Source: Bacteroidales bacterium (GTDB taxonomy: Bacteria; Bacteroidota; Bacteroidia; Bacteroidales; JAADJA01). From it: a stretch of 54,957 bases of DNA. The stretch covers positions 1 to 54,957 of the forward strand of contig JAGQVF010000047.1 in NCBI GenBank assembly GCA_020438135.1, written 5' to 3'. Shown piece by piece: positions 52,013-54,957 of the stretch. The first letter of the stretch is position 1, and the number at the start of each line of letters is the position of its first letter. The notes under the pieces are model-generated. The model was not told the origin of the DNA, searched no databases, and saw only the letters and a list, made by a program, of their open reading frames with translations. The translations under genes and the position numbers were made by a program.

Positions 52013-53245
52013 TCAGGCAAAAAACAGGTAAGCCATCAATATGGCAGCAATAATTCCGGTAAAATCAGCTATCAGGCCGCAGGTAACGGCATAGCGGGTT
52101 TTCTTAACCCCAACCGATCCAAAATAGACAGCAATGATATAAAAGGTAGTGTCGGTAGCACCCTGAACAGTGCTGGCAACTCGTCCAACAAATGAATCCG
52201 CACCATAGGTATGCATGGCATCCACCATCATACCTCGGGCCCCGCTACCACTCAGTGGTTTCATCAGGGCTGTGGGGAGAGCTTCTATAAAAGCAGTGTC
52301 AATCCCCATAAATATAAATATGCTTCGTATGGATTCAATCAACATTTCCATCGCTCCGGAAGCCCTGAAAACACCAATAGCAACGAGAATTGCTATTAGG
52401 AAGGGAATAATCTTAATGGCGATTTTAAAGCCATCTTTTGCCCCTTCAATAAAAGTTTCATACACATTGATCTTTTTACGGACTCCCAATGCAATAAAGG
52501 CAATAATGATACTAAACAGAATGAGGTTAGAAGCAATGGATGAAATACTGGTGATCTGCTCCTGGGGCATTGTTGAAAACCAATAAATGATGCCGGAAAT
52601 AAAAAGTGTAAGACCACCAAGATAAGCAATGATAACGCGATTTAAGAGGTTGATCTTTTGGTAAATTGCCACAGTAATCAACCCGGCCAGAGTGGAAAAA
52701 AAAGTAGCAAGCAAAATCGGAATAAATATATCGGAGGGATTGGCTGCTCCGAGTTGCGCCCTAAAAACCATGACGGAGATAGGCAAAATGGTAAGTCCGG
52801 AGGTGTTAAGCACCAGGAACATGATCATCGCGTTGCTGGCTGTATCTTTGTCGTGATTTGTTTTTTGTAACTCATCCATCGCTTTTAAACCGAGTGGAGT
52901 AGCGGCATTGTCGAGCCCGAGCATGTTTGCGGAAATATTCAGCATCATCGGTCCATAAGCCGGATGCCCTTTGTGTAGTTCTGGAAAAAGTTTATTAAAA
53001 AACGGTCCGACCAATTTAGAAAAAATCTTAACCACACCTCCTTCCTCACCTATCTTCATTAATCCTAACCAAAGGGTAAGCACCCCGGTAAGACCAAGTG
53101 AAATCTCGAAACCGGTTTTGGCCATATCAAAGGTGCTGTTGACCATTTCGGGAAAAACTTCCGTATTACCCAGAAAAATTAGCTGAAACAGACCGACAAC
53201 AAAAGCTGCAAGAAAAAAGAATATCCAGATGTAATTCAATGCCAT
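52013..53245 (-). CDS. Fused SpmA-SpmB nucleoside-recognition membrane protein
   Basis: A 410-residue polytopic membrane protein. The N-terminal half (about 1-200) matches SpmA, with MLGLDNAATPLGLKAMDEL near 110. The C-terminal half (about 240-410) matches SpmB, with PLSGSGARGMMVDAM and VQGATDTTFYIIAVYFG. In spore-formers the two are separate genes for spore-core dehydration. In Bacteroidota, which do not sporulate, the fused form is a putative transporter or gating protein of unknown substrate. The gene is convergent with the DUF1801 gene and divergent from the methyltransferase gene. Confidence 0.88.
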   Translation of the reverse strand: MALNYIWIFFFLAAFVVGLFQLIFLGNTEVFPEMVNSTFDMAKTGFEISLGLTGVLTLWLGLMKIGEEGGVVKIFSKLVGPFFNKLFPELHKGHPAYGPMMLNISANMLGLDNAATPLGLKAMDELQKTNHDKDTASNAMIMFLVLNTSGLTILPISVMVFRAQLGAANPSDIFIPILLATFFSTLAGLITVAIYQKINLLNRVIIAYLGGLTLFISGIIYWFSTMPQEQITSISSIASNLILFSIIIAFIALGVRKKINVYETFIEGAKDGFKIAIKIIPFLIAILVAIGVFRASGAMEMLIESIRSIFIFMGIDTAFIEALPTALMKPLSGSGARGMMVDAMHTYGADSFVGRVASTVQGATDTTFYIIAVYFGSVGVKKTRYAVTCGLIADFTGIIAAILMAYLFFA

Positions 53246-53485
53246 ATTGCCTGTTTTGAGTGCCGAAAATAAGCGAAAAATGGTCTCGTTCGTTCATGGA
53301 TTCATGATGTTTTTAAGAGTCAGGTGTTAATAGCCGGTCGATCCTTAGCTGGTATATCGGTTTGCCTTCTGAATCTCAGCAACAGAAATGAAAGGAAGTA
53401 ACAAAGTAACTAAATTTAACCTGCAATGTAGTTGAGAATAATTTTCTGAACCTGGAAAAAATTTGCTTCCTTTAATCCGGAATTT

Positions 53486-54418
53486 ATGAAAGAACTGTTA
53501 TTAAAAACGAAATTTATCCTCACTGAAGGAGCCATCGTCGAGAGGCTGAAAGCTGAATTTCATTTAAAGATGAATCCCGGTGTTAATCATGCCTTGATGA
53601 TCTATCAGCAACCCGCAGTCCTCAAAAAGTTATACAGGCAATATATCGAAACGGCTCAACGATTCGATCTACCGGTGATGATCATGACACCCACCCGAAG
53701 GGTTCACGTTGAATCGGCCCGGCAAACCGGATTTGCCTGCGGTAAATTAATTGAAGATTCCTGCAATTTCTTGCTCCAGGTAAAAAACAGCCATGGCAGC
53801 TATTCACATAAACTTCTGGTTGGCGGTCTGTTAGGATGCAAAAGTGATGCATACAGCGGTGAAAGAGTTTTGAATTCCGATGAAGCATATTATTTCCACA
53901 AACAACAAGCGGACATTTTCGGCAGGCAAAAACTTGATTTTCTATTTGCAGGCATTATGCCTGAATTACAAGAAGTGATTGGAATGGCCAGAGCTTTGAA
54001 CGAAACCGGAATTCCATACTTCATTAGTTTTATGATTCGCAAAAATGGTTGCCTGCTGGATGGAACCTCCATTGCTAAGGCCATTCAAACCGTTGATAAA
54101 TCGGTTTCAACAAAACCGGTAGGTTATATGGCCAATTGCATCCACCCTTCCAATCTTTTAAAAGCCCTTCAACATCCTGTAAACAAGAACAGCCCATTAT
54201 TGAAAAGATTTATTGGAATTCAGGCCAATGCCTCCGCGCAAAGTCCGGAAGAACTCAATGGCTGCATAATTGCCGAAAAAGGTGATTTTGACGAAATGGT
54301 TTCGCAGATGGTTCACCTTCGTCAACACTACGGTCTCAAAATTTTTGGTGGTTGCTGTGGAACCAATGATGTTTTTATTGAAAAATTAGCAACCGGTTTA
54401 ATCAAGTACATTCAATGA
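53486..54418 (+). CDS. Homocysteine S-methyltransferase family protein
   Basis: A 310-residue TIM-barrel zinc enzyme. The three Cys zinc ligands are present: Cys218 (YMANCIHPSN) and Cys290/Cys291 (FGGCCGT). The N-terminal strand LTEGAIVERL carries the family's usual start, although the common DGG sequence is replaced by TEG. It is single-domain, like YagD/MmuM, and not a full MetH. The methyl donor might be S-methylmethionine or another thioether (inference). Its stop overlaps the stop region of the next, convergent gene by seven bases. No SAM or cobalamin riboswitch was recognised in the 240-base upstream region. Confidence 0.88.
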   Translation: MKELLLKTKFILTEGAIVERLKAEFHLKMNPGVNHALMIYQQPAVLKKLYRQYIETAQRFDLPVMIMTPTRRVHVESARQTGFACGKLIEDSCNFLLQVKNSHGSYSHKLLVGGLLGCKSDAYSGERVLNSDEAYYFHKQQADIFGRQKLDFLFAGIMPELQEVIGMARALNETGIPYFISFMIRKNGCLLDGTSIAKAIQTVDKSVSTKPVGYMANCIHPSNLLKALQHPVNKNSPLLKRFIGIQANASAQSPEELNGCIIAEKGDFDEMVSQMVHLRQHYGLKIFGGCCGTNDVFIEKLATGLIKYIQ

Positions 54419-54861
54419 CCCTGTTTCTCCAGCTTCTTATGAGAAATGAGGTCAAAAATCAAACCCAGCAATAAAATTAAGATACCAGCTGTAGCGGCCA
54501 GCCAGGGCGGATTTGCAGGAGAATTCGTTTTTACATACAAAGTGGCATACAGGGTTGGGATGAGTGCTGCGAGTGCCACTAAAACCAGTGAAATTCCAAA
54601 AAATGTTTGTTTTTGTTTTAACCAGGAAATAAAAAACAAAGTGATAGCCACAGAAGTTGCAAGCCATCCTCCTCCTGAAACACGCATCAGAGCAATGATA
54701 AGTACCTGCAAACCGGCATCAACTTCTTCCCAGGGTTTTTCAACGGCAATGGCATGATAAGGCATAAATTCACTGCGAAACAAATATATCCCGGCAAAAA
54801 AATACCCCAAAATACCGACGAGTGCGTAAAAGATCTTTGATAGCGTTGCGAGCGTTTTCAT
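54412..54861 (-). CDS. Small four-helix membrane protein, unknown function
   Basis: A 149-residue protein with four predicted membrane helices (about 7-27, 50-75, 85-110, 118-138) and a short loop with FMPYHAIAVEKPWEEV between the first two. The C-terminal tail is polar and basic (SHKKLEKQGH). I do not recognise the family. It converges on the methyltransferase gene with a 7-base overlap at the stop codons. The rest of the window, 54862-54957, is non-coding. Confidence 0.6.
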   Translation of the reverse strand: MKTLATLSKIFYALVGILGYFFAGIYLFRSEFMPYHAIAVEKPWEEVDAGLQVLIIALMRVSGGGWLATSVAITLFFISWLKQKQTFFGISLVLVALAALIPTLYATLYVKTNSPANPPWLAATAGILILLLGLIFDLISHKKLEKQGH

Positions 54862-54957
54862 GAATGTTCCTTTCTGAATTTTAGTTGATTACATTCAATT
54901 AACATATTTAAATTGATTTTGATCCTTTGATACACAGGAAAAATTCAGAATTGATTA

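Noticed and set aside
53246-53485. Riboswitch (SAM or cobalamin) upstream of the homocysteine methyltransferase-like gene
   Set aside because: I could not find the conserved motifs or the expected helices.
1-54957. CRISPR array, prophage, insertion sequence or defence island
   Set aside because: No regularly spaced direct repeats, transposase, integrase, phage structural genes or restriction genes were found in any frame.

Overview
The window is about 55 kb of chromosomal DNA that reads as a member of the Bacteroidota, most likely of the Bacteroidales/Marinilabiliales type (inference). The reasons are a type IX secretion C-terminal sorting domain, a fused SecDF, a fused SpmA-SpmB, a NagZ-like GH3 domain fused to a class C beta-lactamase-like domain, a GT3 glycogen synthase fused to an alpha-glucan phosphorylase, A/T-rich start regions mostly without Shine-Dalgarno sequences, and promoter -7 boxes of the TAnnTTTG type. 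I see no rRNA, tRNA, CRISPR array, prophage or insertion sequence. Coding density is high and the genes look intact.

Layout. 1-3.7 kb: an outer membrane barrel and lipoprotein pair, a secreted C1 peptidase and a small TonB-C-like secreted protein. 3.8-7.0 kb: an AddA/RecB-like helicase-nuclease. 7.1-10.3 kb: a T9SS cargo protein, a rhomboid protease and a membrane protein. 10.4-16.7 kb: a barrel-SPOR protein, the GH3-beta-lactamase fusion and a secreted VWA protein. 16.7-27.2 kb, all on the minus strand: TatA, SecDF, a grpE-dnaJ-ABC exporter cluster and a divergent membrane pyrophosphatase. 27.6-30.2 kb: a DUF151 nuclease, a NupC nucleoside transporter and a tiny carbonic-anhydrase-like protein. 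30.3-33.6 kb: three small RNA-binding proteins and a RecQ-family helicase. 33.8-38.7 kb: an unknown 83-residue protein, an M23 peptidase and a two-component pair (receiver-kinase plus sigma-54 activator). 38.8-42.8 kb: a DgkA-like kinase, a KefB-like antiporter, ribosomal protein L19 and MscS. 42.8-51.3 kb: a Tricorn-like protease, a secreted helical protein and the 1409-residue glycogen synthase/phosphorylase. 51.5-54.9 kb: a DUF1801 protein, SpmAB, a homocysteine methyltransferase-like protein and a small membrane protein.

Common themes are protein export and envelope maintenance (Tat, SecDF, DnaJ/GrpE, rhomboid, M23, GH3, SPOR, VWA), DNA repair (AddA-like, RecQ), ion and energy homeostasis (pyrophosphatase, KefB, MscS) and glycogen turnover. 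Three unrelated minus-strand genes (secDF, rplS and the glycogen fusion) share an identical 13-base promoter core.

No wholly new multi-gene system is evident. The most interesting items are the synthase-phosphorylase fusion, the divergent pyrophosphatase with a K+-independence lysine, the minimal carbonic-anhydrase-like protein beside a nuclease and a nucleoside transporter, the shared promoter core, and the cytosolic receiver-kinase/NtrC pair.
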